From Tachypleus tridentatus (lineage: Eukaryota > Arthropoda > Merostomata > Xiphosura > Limulidae), in NCBI RefSeq assembly GCF_004210375.1, contig NC_134837.1:22701586-22765585 (forward strand): a stretch of DNA of 64,000 bases. Direction: 5' to 3'. Position numbers and translations under genes: made by a program. The first letter of the stretch is position 1, and each line of letters opens with the position of its first letter. Positions 1 to 11,989 of the stretch are shown piece by piece. The notes below the pieces were generated by a model. The model was not told the origin of the DNA. It saw nothing but the letters and a program-made list of their open reading frames with translations, and did no database searches.

Positions 1-319
1 CTTATGGGTTTGCTAGTGCAGTATTGTCACTTGTCTTGTAAATTTTGATACAAATCTATAAGGGCAGTTAACTGTACTTAGATGACAAAAATCTTCAATC
101 AGATAAAGGTGCTTCATATCACTTGCTGTATACTTTCCACTAATCCTTTATAATTAATAACTTTTCAACTATACATAATTCTGGTAATGATTCAGTCTCG
201 ATAATAGCTAGTGGTACTGTGTTAAGGTTGTTTGTTTCCAACCAGAAGGCTTCGGGCTTTCCATAACTTCTACTAATGTATAATAGATATAATAACCTAT
301 ATGCCCATTTTCCCGACTC

Positions 320-594
320 TGACATTGCCAGGTGGTTAAGGCACTCAACTCGTAATCTGAGGGCCGTGGGTTTGAATCCCCGTCATGCCAAACGTGCTGG
401 CCTTTTCAGCCGTGGGAGCGTTATAATGTGACGGTCAATCTAACTATTCTTAAATAAAAAAGTAGCCTAAGATTTGGCGGTGGGTGGTGATGACTAGCTA
501 CCTTCCCTGTAGTCTTGCAGTGCTAAATTAGGGACGGCTGGCGCAGATAGCCCTCGTGTAGTTTTGCGCGTAATTCAAAAACAGACAAACAATC
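320..594 (+). repeat. tRNA-derived SINE, near full length
   Basis: A tRNA-like head (box A-like segment near 331, box B-like GGGTTTGAATCCCC near 369) is followed by the body shared by the other copies in this window: 'gccgtggg.gcgttataatgtgacggtcaatc', 'ttggcggtgggtggtgatgactagct' and 'tagggacggct.gc.cagatagccctcg' as short conserved blocks, and an A/C-rich tail. The anticodon position reads CGT, as in tRNA-Thr. It is diverged by scattered substitutions. Confidence 0.85.
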
Positions 595-1785
595 CCCTGT
601 TGGGCTGAACGGTCAGGTCAGAAAACAGTAAACGAGAACTGCTAACCAGTCGTGAGCACTTGTCGACTAATATGTGGTACTTCTACCAAACAGCTCGATT
701 GATTTCTACAATGCTATCTTGCATCTCGAAAACTTACGATACCCAAGCTGTTACACTAATCATTAGGTGAAATTTGACCGTTTTGTTGAATTAAATTAAT
801 GCATTTTGGGTTACTGAGTTCATATTTTGTACTTGTTGGAAGATATATAACATATGTTCATAATAGTAGGTATGTGTTAAATAAATATAAATTGTCACTT
901 GTTTGTCAAATAGATTTTAGGTACATTTTTGATAGTTAATCACGTAGTTTGATAACAGTTAAATTATATATACAATAAAGATGAAATATGTATTGATTTA
1001 AGCCAATACTCACTTTTATTTTAAAGCATATAAACTATTATTTTATTATTGATTAAGATTTTAAGGCACGCAAATTGTTACATCTTTGTTCAATTTCACT
1101 TTACCTTCTGTTGACTAGAGGTAGGATGTTTTCTTAACACTTTACTTGCTCATTTAGTAATAATGAGCTGTTATTAATTTTGAGAGGGATTATAGCCATA
1201 TGATTAATAAATGTAATTTGCTCTATACTTGTATCAAAAATTTAATAGAGCTAAATTGTTTTATTCATAATACTTTAAAAAAGGTTTTTGTTCGCTTATT
1301 TAAGTTACACGTTTATCATATCTTTATGTTTGATAAAATTAGGATGCTATTTATGTGTTCAAGGCTCTCTGTGTGTATATTCAATACATATATATATTGC
1401 TGTAGTTTTCTTTACAAGCGATTATGTTTTTAACACACACAAATAACTTTTTCTTTTTCTTTTATAACACTTTAGTTATACTTTTAAGATAAATAAATTG
1501 TTTTTCTTGTAACAACGACTTTTTATAATAAACTTATTACGAAATATAAATATTTATTCGTTCAATAAGTTTTTAGCTATGTATATAGTAAATATTAACT
1601 GTTATTTTTGTGAAATACACAAGTTTGATAACATTACCTAAACATTCAAAACAGACATGGTTATTTCATCACCGTTTCAATTTTTTATCATATTTTTATC
1701 ATTTTGATTAAGAAATTCATGACTTCTAAGGGTAAGCTAACTAAAACTAGTTATTCGATTTGTTAAGCTTTGCTCTTCCTAGTTT
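595..1785. other. AT-rich non-coding stretch
   Basis: No exon-like open frame with splice borders, no RNA gene and no recognisable transposon is visible. Short open frames here have low-complexity, AT-driven composition. Confidence 0.5.
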
Positions 1786-2000
1786 GATGGTTAAGATATT
1801 CCAATCACGAGTAATGGGAATGCAATTTATCGTCGGATATGTTTGCACTTTTAGCTATGTGTGCATTATAATGTGATTGTCACTCCCAGCATTCAATGAT
1901 AAAAGTAGCCCGAGAATTGACGGCGGATGGTGTTGATTAGCTGCTTTCCCTCTAGTCTACTAGGGTAGCCTTGTGTAAAATTGAAGAAACAAAAATCGTT
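1786..2000 (+). repeat. tRNA-derived SINE, old diverged copy
   Basis: The order of conserved blocks matches the copy at 5310 (ttataatgtgattgtca, aagtagcccgagaattg, ggcggatggtgttgatta, ctttccctctagtct), but with many substitutions and a short internal deletion before the tail. The tRNA-like head is barely recognisable. Confidence 0.7.
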
Positions 2001-3092
2001 GGGTTTTAATATTACATTCTAACCTGTACTTGCCAACCTAAGTAAAGCTGATTTAAGAGCGGTATATCTTAAATATATATTTTGCAAACGTTTCATAGTG
2101 AATACTTACAGATCTTGTTTATATTGTAGAAAAACGTGAGAACCGAGAACGCAAAATATATTATTTATATTTTCTACATCAGTTCCGAATATATAATTTT
2201 GATGAACCCAGATTTTATAAATTACTGGATAAATCAATCAATCATATTATATTTGAACAACTTGTGTATGCTAATACGTGGCTTGTGTATCCACAGATTC
2301 GAGTCGAGACACAAAGGACTCCATATTTAACATTTTATTTTTAATACACGGCAAATTCACAACTATCCAACAGTCAAATGCTACCACGTATTAATTTATG
2401 TCTGGAATACGTTTTAATAGTTTTGAATAGGAATAGCAATATAGCGAGGTTTTTAAATACTAAATGTAACCTTGAATATTATTCGTAAAAGTAAAAGAAC
2501 TCGTACTTGTTTATGACAACACAACCATCTTTTATTTCTCGATTTAAGTAGTCTTATCCGCAAAGTGAAGATTATGATTACGAAAGAGAACCCTTTGAAC
2601 CAAACCGCTATGATAAAGAAGCAGGACAGATGAGCTAGCGCCATTAAAAAGATAGTAAACAAAGGCTTGAAGTTGACGAAGGGTGACTCACAAACTAAAA
2701 GTTCATACACTGCCAACTATATCTCGAAACCAATACATAACTGTTTTCAATAGATAGCGGACTAACGGAATTGAATCACATCAACCACATTCAACTATAT
2801 ACCTGTCAGGTCCTTTAACCTATTGACTGCCAAGTATTTCAGCTGCTACAATTCAACTCTAATGCTTCTTCATTTTGTAACTTTCTTCGTGACGCCATAT
2901 TGGATCGAAAGTGAAACAATTCGTAAGTAGGTAAAATGCGTGTATGGTGCTGACCTCTAGCGGTGAAGTTAGGCATTATTGTGAACGAATTAACACGTCC
3001 GTGGCACTGTGTTACTGATCGGCTTGGACTAGATATCTTGTCTACGGCACTAAACAGGTTAATGTAACTCCAAAAAGTCATTTTGTGTTTAG
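2001..3092. other. Non-coding stretch without recognised features
   Basis: Open frames on both strands (for example 2453-2716 and 2839-3159, minus) have no family resemblance I can name and no convincing splice context. Confidence 0.4.
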
Positions 3093-3211
3093 ACTGCTCA
3101 AAGGTGGTCATGGAAACAAAAGTACACGCACAATGCATGGTCTGTTGAAAGTTTTTCAAGATATATATCTAAAAAATGGCTATGTTGGCCTTCGCAAAAT
3201 ATTATTACAAG
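3093..3211 (+). CDS. Candidate exon of unknown gene, weak resemblance to a mitochondrial carrier repeat
   Basis: A pyrimidine-rich tract ending in TTTAG precedes 3093 and a GTAACC donor follows 3211. The 119-nt interval stays open in the phase giving 39 codons with one base left at each end. The peptide contains MHGLLKVFQDIYLKNGYVGL, reminiscent of the matrix segment of SLC25 carriers (short helix, then a G-x-x-G-L stretch), but the usual Tyr/Trp-Arg/Lys-Gly after it is absent. It lies about 0.9 kb upstream of the basigin-like exon on the same strand and cannot belong to that protein in any usual architecture. It may be chance or a gene relic. Confidence 0.2.
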
Positions 3212-3382
3212 GTAACCTAATCATAAGAATTAGCAATCGACGATGGATGATAAACTCCCAAGTGTAGAACAGTACCTTAAACATCACTAATTCAAACCTC
3301 ATTAATATAGCTTATTTCTGGATTATACAATTTATTAACTATAAAACATTATGGAAGATTTTTTAAGTGATTGATCTTTTGA

Positions 3383-3847
3383 GGATAAAAACACTACATA
3401 TCAGAATTTCTTGTTCATAAAACTTGTGTATTTCTGGTCTGGATAAAAACACTACACATCAGAATTTCTTGTTCATAAAACTTGTGTATTTCTGGTCTGG
3501 ATAAAAACACTACACATCAGAATTTCTTGTTCATAAAACTTGTGTATTTATGGTCTGGATAAAAACACTACACATCAGAATTTCTTGTTCATAAAACTTG
3601 TGTATTTATGGTCTGGATAAAAACACTACACATCAGAATTTCTTGTTCATAAAACTTTTGTATTTCTGGTCTGGATAAAAACACTACACATCAGAATTTC
3701 TTGTTCATAAAACTTGTGTATTTATGGTCTGGATAAAAACACTACACATCAGAATTTCTTGTTCATAAAACTTGTGTATTTATGGTCTGGATAAAAACAC
3801 TACACATCAGAATTTTTTGTTCATAAAACTTGTGTATTTCTGGTCTG
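3383..3847. repeat. 58-bp minisatellite, about 8 copies
   Basis: A 58-bp unit beginning 'ggataaaaacactacacatc' repeats head to tail from 3383 to about 3847. Neighbouring copies differ by only one to three bases (for example tttctgg versus tttatgg), so the array is young or homogenised. It lies in the intron upstream of the basigin-like exon. Confidence 0.95.
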
Positions 3848-4138
3848 TTCTCTGGTGACAAATTATTTTTCAATGGCTAAGAAAATAAGTTTTTTTCTAG
3901 GATTTTTGGCCATTTGTTTTCTTTCTGTATATTTTATTCAAAATAAAAAAATGTAAAGGTAAGTTTTAGAACTTATATCAGTTTACAAAAATTTCTAATG
4001 TCCAATATTAATTATTTTACAGTTCTTCAAACTCTTTGATTTTCTCTTTTAAAAAACGATTTTCGTGTTTGTATAATTACTTCCATTTGGTTCAACAATG
4101 CAGTTGGTTACTTGTAACTTTATTTGTTTTACTTGCAG

Positions 4139-4262
4139 ACAAACTGGCAGCATTGTGGCCTTTCCTAGGGATCTGTCTTGAAGTGTCCATTCTGTGTGGT
4201 ATAATCTTTTTTTATGAAAAGAAAAGAGTGAAGCCTGATGCTTCTGCTGGATTCAAATCTAG
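4139..4262 (+). CDS. Bsg: Basigin/neuroplastin-family protein, transmembrane-domain exon
   Basis: Basigin-family proteins are Ig-superfamily type I membrane glycoproteins that act as chaperones for monocarboxylate transporters and as adhesion molecules. This 124-nt exon is preceded by a pyrimidine-rich acceptor ending TTGCAG and followed by a consensus donor GTAAGT. It encodes 40 full codons plus two bases at each end. The peptide begins KLAALWPFLGICLEVSILCG and continues as IIFFYEKKRVKPD. LAALWPFLGI, a Glu inside the membrane helix and the YEKKR stop-transfer sequence are the hallmarks of the family's transmembrane segment. The upstream codon is probably Asp (G|AC). The Ig-domain exons must lie to the left of the window, since none is visible in 1-4100. 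The rest of the cytoplasmic tail should lie to the right, but I could not find it. Without splicing the frame would stop at once (AGG TAA). Confidence 0.88.
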
Positions 4263-4311
4263 GTAAGTATAAAAGAAACAATTTAAACCAAATACACAAG
4301 CCAACGATTTG

Positions 4312-4985
4312 GATAGAAACACGCAGGGTACGAGGTACAGAGCTAGACCAACTCCGGAGTTATACAAAGAAACATGTAGGGTACTAGCTACAGAGCTAAA
4401 CCAACTCCGGAGTTATAGATAGAAACATGCAGGGTACGAGCTACAGAGCTAGATCAACTCCGGAGTTATAGATAGAAACATGCAGGGTACGAGCTACAGA
4501 GCTAGATCAACTCCGGAGTTATAGATAGAAACATGCAGGGTACGAGCTACAGAGCTAAATCAACTCCGAAGTTATAGATAGAAATACACAGGGTACGAGC
4601 TACAGAGTTAGACTAACTCCGGAGTTATACAAAGAAACATGTAGGGTACTAGCTACAGAGCTGGATCAACTCCGGAGTTATAGATAGAAACACGCAGGGT
4701 ACGAGCTACAGAGCTGGACCGACTCCGGAGATATGGATAGAAACATGCAGGGTACAAGCTACAGAGATAAACCAACTCCGGAGATATGGATAGAAACGTG
4801 CAGGGTACAAGCTACAGAGCTAGACCGACTCTGGAGTAATAAATAGAAACTCTTAGGATACGAGATACAGAGCTAGACTAATTCCGGAGTTATAGATAGT
4901 AACAAGTTGGATCAAAACTAAAAAGTTGGACCCAGTTCAAAGCTATAGATAGAAACAGGCAGGGTATGAGCTAAAGAGCTGGGGT
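4312..4985. repeat. 53-bp minisatellite, about 12-13 copies
   Basis: Units contain 'agggtacgagctacagagct' and 'caactccggagttata'. Spacing between copies is about 53 bp from 4312 to about 4900, with a last decayed pair to 4985. Copies vary more than in the 58-bp array upstream. It starts about 50 bp after the basigin-like donor site, inside that intron. Confidence 0.93.
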
Positions 4986-5149
4986 ACTAGGAGAGTCCAG
5001 TAGAAGTTATACTTCTTGCTTAGTGTCCACACAGCGGTGAACATTGATCGCATTTTGAAGTTAAGAATTTTTTTTGATATTATGCAGTGTAAAACTGCTT
5101 TGTATATGGAGCTAGCTGAGATAGACAAATAGAGAAATTGCTTGTGATT

Positions 5150-5222
5150 TGTTTTGAAATTCGAGCAAAGCTAAACAAGGGCTAGCTGTCCCTAATTTAG
5201 TAGTGAAAAACCACCGCCGACT
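5150..5222 (-). repeat. SINE 3' fragment
   Basis: The reverse complement matches the 3' end of the family (agctttg..cgaaatt and the 'ctaaattagggacagct' area), then breaks off inside the middle block near 5222. Confidence 0.7.
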
Positions 5223-5309
5223 CTTATTTAAATAAAATTTACAACATATTTACCACAAATGTTACACGTGTGGGTCATTTACAAAATCTGTTATTGCCAT
5301 AGCAACTAC

Positions 5310-5590
5310 GGCCTGGCATGGCCTAGCGCGTTAAGGCGTGCGCTTCGTAATCTGAGGGTCGCGGGTTCGCGCCCGAGTCGCGCCAAACATGCTCGCCCTC
5401 CCAGCCGTGGGGGCGTTATAATGTGACGGTCAATCCCACTATTCGTTGGTAAAAGAGTAGCCCAAGAGTTGGCGGTGGGTGGTGATGACTAGCTGCCTTC
5501 CCTCTAGTCTTACACTGCTAAATTAGGGACGGCTAGCACAGATAGCCCTCGAGTAACTTCGTGCGAAATTCCAAAACAAACAAACAAACC
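5310..5590 (+). repeat. tRNA-derived SINE, full-length copy
   Basis: This is the best-preserved copy: the tRNA-like head (5310-5385) with box A-like 'tggcctagcgcgttaagg', anticodon position CGT and box B-like 'gggttcgcgccc', then the conserved body, ending in a (CAAA)n tail at 5571-5590. The polymerase III promoter elements are intact by eye. It differs from the 6246 copy at few positions, so the family was active fairly recently. Confidence 0.93.
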
Positions 5591-5973
5591 ATAGCAACAA
5601 ATAAATAATATCAAAAAGAAAAGAATTTTGTCAAAATGCGTGCAGAAATAAATACTATCTAGAAATTGTACGTCATGCGGCTTGTTAGCCATTTATTTAC
5701 TTGTTGCGTGTTTCTCCTGGATTCTAGAACAATCGATAGAAACTCTCACATCGCAATTGGTCCAGAGAAATTTATAACTAGTGGTTGTCAACCTTTTAAG
5801 CTTAATAAAGTGTGATATGATTTCAATAAAAAAATACATATGATATTTTGTGAAAAATCTGTACTTGATGGAAAAAGTGGATATTTTTATTACATTCAGC
5901 GTACAGGGATTACTATACAGTATGTAAACATTTCAATACAATAAACCCATCTCAGTAAGCAATATCTTCTGGA

Positions 5974-6133
5974 TCAGCATGGCCAGGTGGTGAGGGGGCT
6001 CGACTCGTCATCGCAGGCTCGAATCCCCTTCACATCAAACATGCACGTGGGGGGAGTTACAACGTGACGTTCAATCACACTATTTGTTGATACAATAGTA
6101 GTCCAAGAGTTGGCGGTGGGTGGTGTTGACTGT
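5974..6133 (+). repeat. SINE, 3'-truncated and diverged
   Basis: A tRNA-like head (catggccaggtggtgagg..., ggctcgaatccc) is followed by the body up to 'ggcggtgggtggtgttgact', where similarity ends. Confidence 0.8.
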
Positions 6134-6245
6134 CACATCAGATGCAGAACTACATGATTGAGCAACGAAAAACAAAACGACTCAATAAACCAGTGAGGTT
6201 TCATTACCACGAATCAATCATTCTTTAGATAAGACATTCTCATGA

Positions 6246-6521
6246 GGCCCGGCATGGCCTAGCGCGTAAGGCGTGCGACTCGTAATCCGAGGGTCGCGGG
6301 TTCGCGCCCGCGTCGCGCTAAACATGCTCGCCCTTCCAGCCGTGGGGGTGTATAATGTGACGGTCAATCCCACTATTCGTTGGTAAAAGAGTAGCCCAAG
6401 AGTTGGCGGTGGGTGGTGATGACTAGCTGCCTTCCCTCTAGTCTTACACTGCTAAATTAGGGACGGCTAGCACAGATAGCCCTCGAGTAGCTTTGTGCGA
6501 AATTTCCAAACAAACAAACAT
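6246..6521 (+). repeat. tRNA-derived SINE, full-length copy
   Basis: Head and body are nearly identical to the 5310 copy and end in a (CAAA)n-like tail. The anticodon position again reads CGT (actCGTaat). The head and mid-body each lack a base relative to the 5310 copy (gcgcgtaagg; gggggtgtataat). Confidence 0.93.
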
Positions 6522-6867
6522 TCTCATGAAATGTCTTATGTTCAAAGTTCAACCGGTTCTTAATCTGAATTGATGATGGAAGAATTTTGAAACGTCACCA
6601 TTCTTATTATCTTTAGTAAAACACATTTATTTAAATTATGTTACTTATGAAATATTGTTGCTTAAATATTCGATTAGTGAATGCAACCAATCTATCAGCA
6701 GTGGAAGTCGAGAGTGAATAATGTTTACACAAGGGAAAAAAAAATTACCATTAATTACTGGTAACAAAGTGAAGGAAAACATGATTGAACGCACTATATA
6801 AATGCCAGATTGTATCCTAATGGAATAATTCACGTAACATTGGTTAGGTATCGATCAAGACTGGGCA

Positions 6868-7112
6868 TTGCCTATAGGCTAGCGTGCTCGAACATGAACT
6901 GGGGATTCTGGATTAGCCTCCTATTGTTGCAGAATTTTACTTAACACTTTGGAGCCGTGAATGTGCTGTAAGAATGATGGAAAAATCCCAATATTTGACA
7001 GGCACGAGTATTCCCACATGCTGGCACTAGGTGCTATTGACTAGCTTTTTCCCTCTAGTTACCTGTGCACAGCTAATCTTTATACAGCTTTGTTCGAAAA
7101 TTCTAAACGGAC
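6868..7112 (+). repeat. Very old SINE copy
   Basis: Only scattered anchors remain: 'ggctagcgtgctcga', 'gccgtgaatgtgctgtaa', 'gactagctttttccctctag' and 'cagctttgttcgaaaattct'. Their order and spacing fit the family, but identity is low. Confidence 0.5.
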
Positions 7113-9499
7113 ATAATTCGATTATGTTCAACCATGCATGGGAAGGATAGTGAAAAAAAAAGTAATATGCGAGCCAACAACCACTTTACACATTTTTCAT
7201 TTCAAATGTTAACATTAAAGCACATTTTCAGTGGTGTTTATAGCTCAAACCGTAGACCTTGTATTTGAAATCGTGTAATATATTTGATGACAGCCTTGTT
7301 TTACCATTTCCTGCACAGATGATATAGTTAAGAGATAAAGACAATTGATTGCACTAGGTTTCTCTGTCAAGGCAAACTGCTAGAGGTAATATTCTGGGTG
7401 TCCGTTATTTTCACGTTTCAAGAACTTTGTCTGCAGTTTTTCTTCATAGATGAATAACTTCCATGGTTTACCTTAACACTGGTGTGAACAGTGTTCATTG
7501 CTGTACTTTCACTCTACTGGCCGATCCAGTACTCTAATATTGATCAAAACTAGTTGGAAGAAGAAGAAATTTCGTTTATCTTCTTTGACAAGCCCAACCA
7601 CTGTATTCCAAATCACTCTAACAATATTAGGGCTCATATATATTAGTTACAATAATCTTCTACCAATAAATCATGTTTAGTTCTCAATGTCTCAATACCA
7701 TACTGTCGAGTCTATGCCACAGCGATGGATGTGCCAAACTGATTTTCAATGAAGCGGTATGGGTATCACCCTCCACAATTTGCTTGCACACTTGCAATCA
7801 TTTCTGTTTTCAGCACAGCAAGTCTCGTCGTACGCGATACTAGCGCCATCAACTTTAACTTTCTTCATTTTATCACAGTAATGTTAACACTGACGTCCAC
7901 AGTATCGATTTTTGTGCCGCCTATGATAACAGCTTTTACTAGCAAAGTTCTAGCACAATATTCCATGTTCTTAAAAGTTGAAATATATTTATGATATAGT
8001 GAATAGTGGATGTTTGGCTTCTAAAACTGTAATTTGGTTACTTAATTTTATGAGCAAGTAGGTGCATTAACATCACATTGGTTAATGACTTCTTAAACTA
8101 TTTAAGCATTCATCCTGGCACAGTCAAAATCAGCTTTATCATACACGTTCATTGTTAACTGATTAAGTCTTCTTTTTAATAGATAAGTTAAAGTTGATTA
8201 CATTAACATTCCCATAATCGTTCGGTTTTTAAGACGATACTTCAAGAAAGGGTAGTTTCCTCTTAACCTTTATAGATGTACCCCATGTGAATGACAAGAA
8301 AACATTTAGTGGCTTATTTTTGCATGCTTTTGAGTACACGGGTTATTTACCCTTCTAAACTGTTTTTCAAAGTAATAAAGTAATAGCAGGTGAGTAATCC
8401 AATGTTGTTTTAGCCTGCAAATGTGTTCTTCTGAGAGAGGTAAGTTAACATCAACTAAGCTAATATTTTCGTAGCATTTTTAACCCTTCTTGTAGGTTAT
8501 AGATAAGTCAACACATGTTACAATACTGTTTTCTAAACAAATAGAGTATTTTTCGAGTAGAATGATAAACTAAACAACAGCTATATCAGTATTTTCATAA
8601 CCTGTTTCAGTTAGTATATGCGTACAGCTAAACTGCACTGATGTCTTGCATCTCATTTTGGCGTTTTTCGAATGAATGCACATAGACCTGATCAGCATTT
8701 GGATTGACTGCTGTGAAATGTTCTTTATGTAAAACTTTAGTCAACCGACGAAGGTCGACTGGTAGTGGTTGTCTCCCTTTCACGGCAACGAAGAGTTGGC
8801 CTCACAGATATTTAAGTGAACCAGTTTAGGAGAAAAACCTGGCGATGGCTAGAAGTCGATATTGTTTTATTGAAATCGTGCCATTGTAAAAGTGGTCTTA
8901 CGTTGTTCTGCTGAAACACTGACATTTTGGAATTGGGTTGCAGGAATGGAATGACTGTGGTTTGAAGGACTTCGTCAATGTATCACTGAGCAGTAAAGTT
9001 GTTCTCAGTTTGCAACAAAGTTGTTCCGGTCTTAAAACAATTTCATTCTATTAAATATTGTCCTTCTACATGATTATTTGTACATCTCAATTCATTTTGG
9101 AAGTTTTAACTTAATTCAAACACTGTGTACCTCACGTCCTTCTAATATCACGTGAGTTTAGCTCAATATTTTGCCATCTCAAAAATCATTACTACTCAGT
9201 CAATCGACAAACCTATCTGCACACTATTTAAAATATAAATAACTTTACAGAACTGAGAAAAACAAGACAATTGTATATTTCACAAATACATCATTTATTC
9301 ACGCCAATGGTTTCGCCAGTAAAGGTATCATCAGGTATAATCAAAGTTTTAAAATTAATAAATTAATATAATGCAGTATTTGAAGTTACCAATAATGAAA
9401 TATTGCTGTAACAACCAACTAGCCTTGTAAGTAAAACATTGAATGGCTACTTCAATCTTATCATCTTTATGGTTTTTGCTTATATATTGCATGTATTTT
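7113..9499. other. Non-coding stretch, possibly with unidentified transposon debris
   Basis: 7,470-8,000 and 8,690-9,030 have a more balanced, coding-like composition than their surroundings, with short broken frames (such as 7749-7994, plus), but I cannot assign them to any family. The rest is AT-rich without features. Confidence 0.35.
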
Positions 9500-9628
9500 A
9501 CAAAGGCAGTTGGTGTTTCTTTAGATGGATATTGTAAATAAGGGAAGTGTTTGTAAAGGCAGTTGATGTTTCTATAGATGGAGATTGTAAATAAGGGATG
9601 TATATGTAAAGGCAGTTGGAGTTACTAG
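9500..9628. repeat. Short tandem duplication, 53-bp unit, 2.4 copies
   Basis: 'aaaggcagttggtgtttct' followed by 'agatggatattgtaaataag' repeats at 9500, 9553 and partly at 9606, spaced 53 bp. Confidence 0.85.
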
Positions 9629-9639
9629 GCAAGATAGTT

Positions 9640-11361
9640 AAATAGGATGATGAGGTCATTGTAAGGTGTCTCAACATGTCAACAAAATCTATATTCTATA
9701 AGTAAAGATATTATTTTTTATCTGTAATACCACAAGGGCGTGTATGTAGCTGCAAAAGGAAATAACTTAAAAATCTGAAATTTTTCACTCATACTAAGCG
9801 TACCCTGAAGGAGTGCACCTTGGTATTATTACTTATTCATGTGCCATGCTAGCGGAAAACCACATAGAAAAGGAGTGGTTCCTTATATAACAATTTCTAA
9901 TATATAAAAAATACAGTGATAAACAATATGCATTTCTCTCTAGGCTAGATTATTTCACACTATACCTATATATTCAGGCTTTTTTATTAATTCCTTTAAA
10001 TCATATCAACATTCACTACACTTACAAGGTTTTACGACAACCCTCTTCAAGGCTCCCTTGCGCTGCCGTCACTAGAGGTACAATGAGTAGATATTAAATG
10101 AACTATTTTCTATGGATAAATACATTTTTGCTTTTATGACTCCTCTTATTTCGAGAAATCAAACGTGACACGAGCCGCACTCGCTTTTAATACTATCAAA
10201 AGTTTTTCATTGCTTCCAAAATCCACAAATTGAACAATTTGGAAAAATGTGTACACTTACTGTTTTTAAGGAAATACTTTTAATCAGTTGAATAAATATA
10301 TATATTTTCTCCTAAAATATAGCAAAGCTGTGCCAGACAACGTGAAAAGCAAGGATGTGAGACAGAGAAAGTGAAAATAATGATCTAGCTTACTAATGAA
10401 GACTGGTATGCTCTGATATCAGTGTTTTGAATCTCATTAAATAATCTATTTCGTACCCTTTACGTATAAACAGTGTATTAATCAGAATTCTTCTTGAAAA
10501 TCTTTGAAAGATAAATATTAATGAGTGTAGGTTTCACATTTATGGCATTTCATCATGCGATACATATATAAAACTTGTTTGCATAGTGTACCGTACACAA
10601 GAAATTCTTAAATTCATGAGCTCATCTGTTTTAATTGTTTGAGGACTTCGTCTCATATATTTTAATGAAACAAGGTAGTTTCTTTTTAGTGCAGATAGTA
10701 CGTGGAGATACATTAATATACGTATCAGGAAAACACTGTGCTATTATTCCTGAATATGTGTGCATTATTTTGTGTTATACAATAAATTAGCTATATTGTA
10801 TATAAATATGTTATGTATTCAAATATTCATATTGTATTTACACAAATAATGTCATTTTAAGTAATCCAAAAAGGTCTTGCTAAAACATTAAAATAATGGA
10901 ATTTATCTCATGTTCGATTATTTGTGAAATCAATAATTTAAGTATAATTCTTTTCTTTGAGTCTAACTTTTAAAATCACGTTCTGTTGATACATATGCTA
11001 TATATGTTAATATTCTATTGATTATTTAAGCCTGTGGATTGAGATATTGCTGTCAATTTTGTAGAATATAATAACTTATAATATGTATGTTGCTTCAATA
11101 TTTTATACTTCAATATTATTTATTATTTCGCAAAGAATGATTAAGTAACTTTTATAACAGAAGGTGTTGTGCCTGGCTAAATCTAAATTTTTAATCGTAT
11201 GATAAAAAAATAGAGGGAGTCGTTTTTCACTTGTTGAATAACGAAGACTATTTGGTTTGCTTTCAATTAAAAAAAAAGAAAAGTTAACTGAATGAATTAA
11301 TTCAAAAGTTTAAACAAATCCATAAATGTGAAGTACATATTGGAGAGTTGAAAATCAAAAA
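9640..11361. other. AT-rich non-coding stretch
   Basis: No exon, RNA gene or transposon is recognised; the sequence is plain AT-rich intron or intergenic DNA. Confidence 0.45.
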
Positions 11362-11490
11362 AGAGCTTGGCATTCTGAAACTGAAAAATTAAAGTAGCTT
11401 AGTATTTCAAAGATAAAAAATAGAATCAGCTTGGTATTCCAAATGTGAAAAGTTAAATAGAACTTTGGTATTCCACAACTGAAAAACGGA
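11362..11490. repeat. Degenerate tandem repeat, about 32-bp unit, 4 copies
   Basis: 'agcttggcattctgaaactg', 'agcttagtatttcaaagata', 'agcttggtattccaaatgtg' and 'aactttggtattccacaact' start successive units of 31-33 bp. Confidence 0.75.
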
Positions 11491-11850
11491 CAGCGAACTA
11501 CGTGCTAGAAAAATTGGAAAATATTCGTCGCTATAACTATAGACACAATCAGATAATCTTTAAGCTGGAGTATCATATAGAGTACATTGTTAAAAGTTTG
11601 AAGTCTATAAAGAAATATACTATGAATACATTTTATTTTTGTAACTGTTTTTAAAATATAATTTTAACAATATGTTTTTAATGTCAAATGTATTACAAAG
11701 TTATGCCCAATATAATGTTTGTTTGAAGTATAAACCAATGTATTGCATTTTTATCATCTATAGTGTCACTTAGTTACAAACTCTTTTAAATAAAAAATGC
11801 TTAATGATAAATTCACGTCTTTATTTTTTATTGTATTATCTGATAAATTA

Positions 11851-11985
11851 ATATAAAATGTTTATTGGAAGTTGTAAAACAAATTGAATATAAATATTAA
11901 TATTAAATTTAATTATATTAATTTATATTAATATTATTTAGATACTAATATAAAATGTTTATTGGAAAGTTTAAAACAAATTTTA
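11851..11985. repeat. Direct repeat flanking an AT-palindromic core
   Basis: 'taatataaaatgtttattgg' followed by a/tgttgtaaaacaaat occurs near 11851 and again near 11947. The about 60 bp between them consist of ATTAATATTAAA-type self-complementary sequence. Confidence 0.6.
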
Positions 11986-11989
11986 CGTT

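Noticed and set aside
1200-1433. 77-codon open frame, plus strand
   Set aside because: AT-driven composition, Cys/Tyr/Phe-rich, no splice or promoter context, no family resemblance.
3383-3847. CRISPR-like array
   Set aside because: The 58-bp units are contiguous without unique spacers, in an intron-bearing animal genome; it is a minisatellite.
5310-5385. A functional tRNA-Thr gene
   Set aside because: The tRNA-like sequence continues directly into the SINE body and tail, and other copies share the same fusion; it is a SINE head.
8414-8439. 26-nt micro-exon candidate with good splice borders (TTTTAG ... GTAAGT) in phase with the basigin-like exon
   Set aside because: Such a short interval with consensus borders occurs by chance in this much intron, and the peptide (SLQMCSSER) does not resemble a basigin tail.
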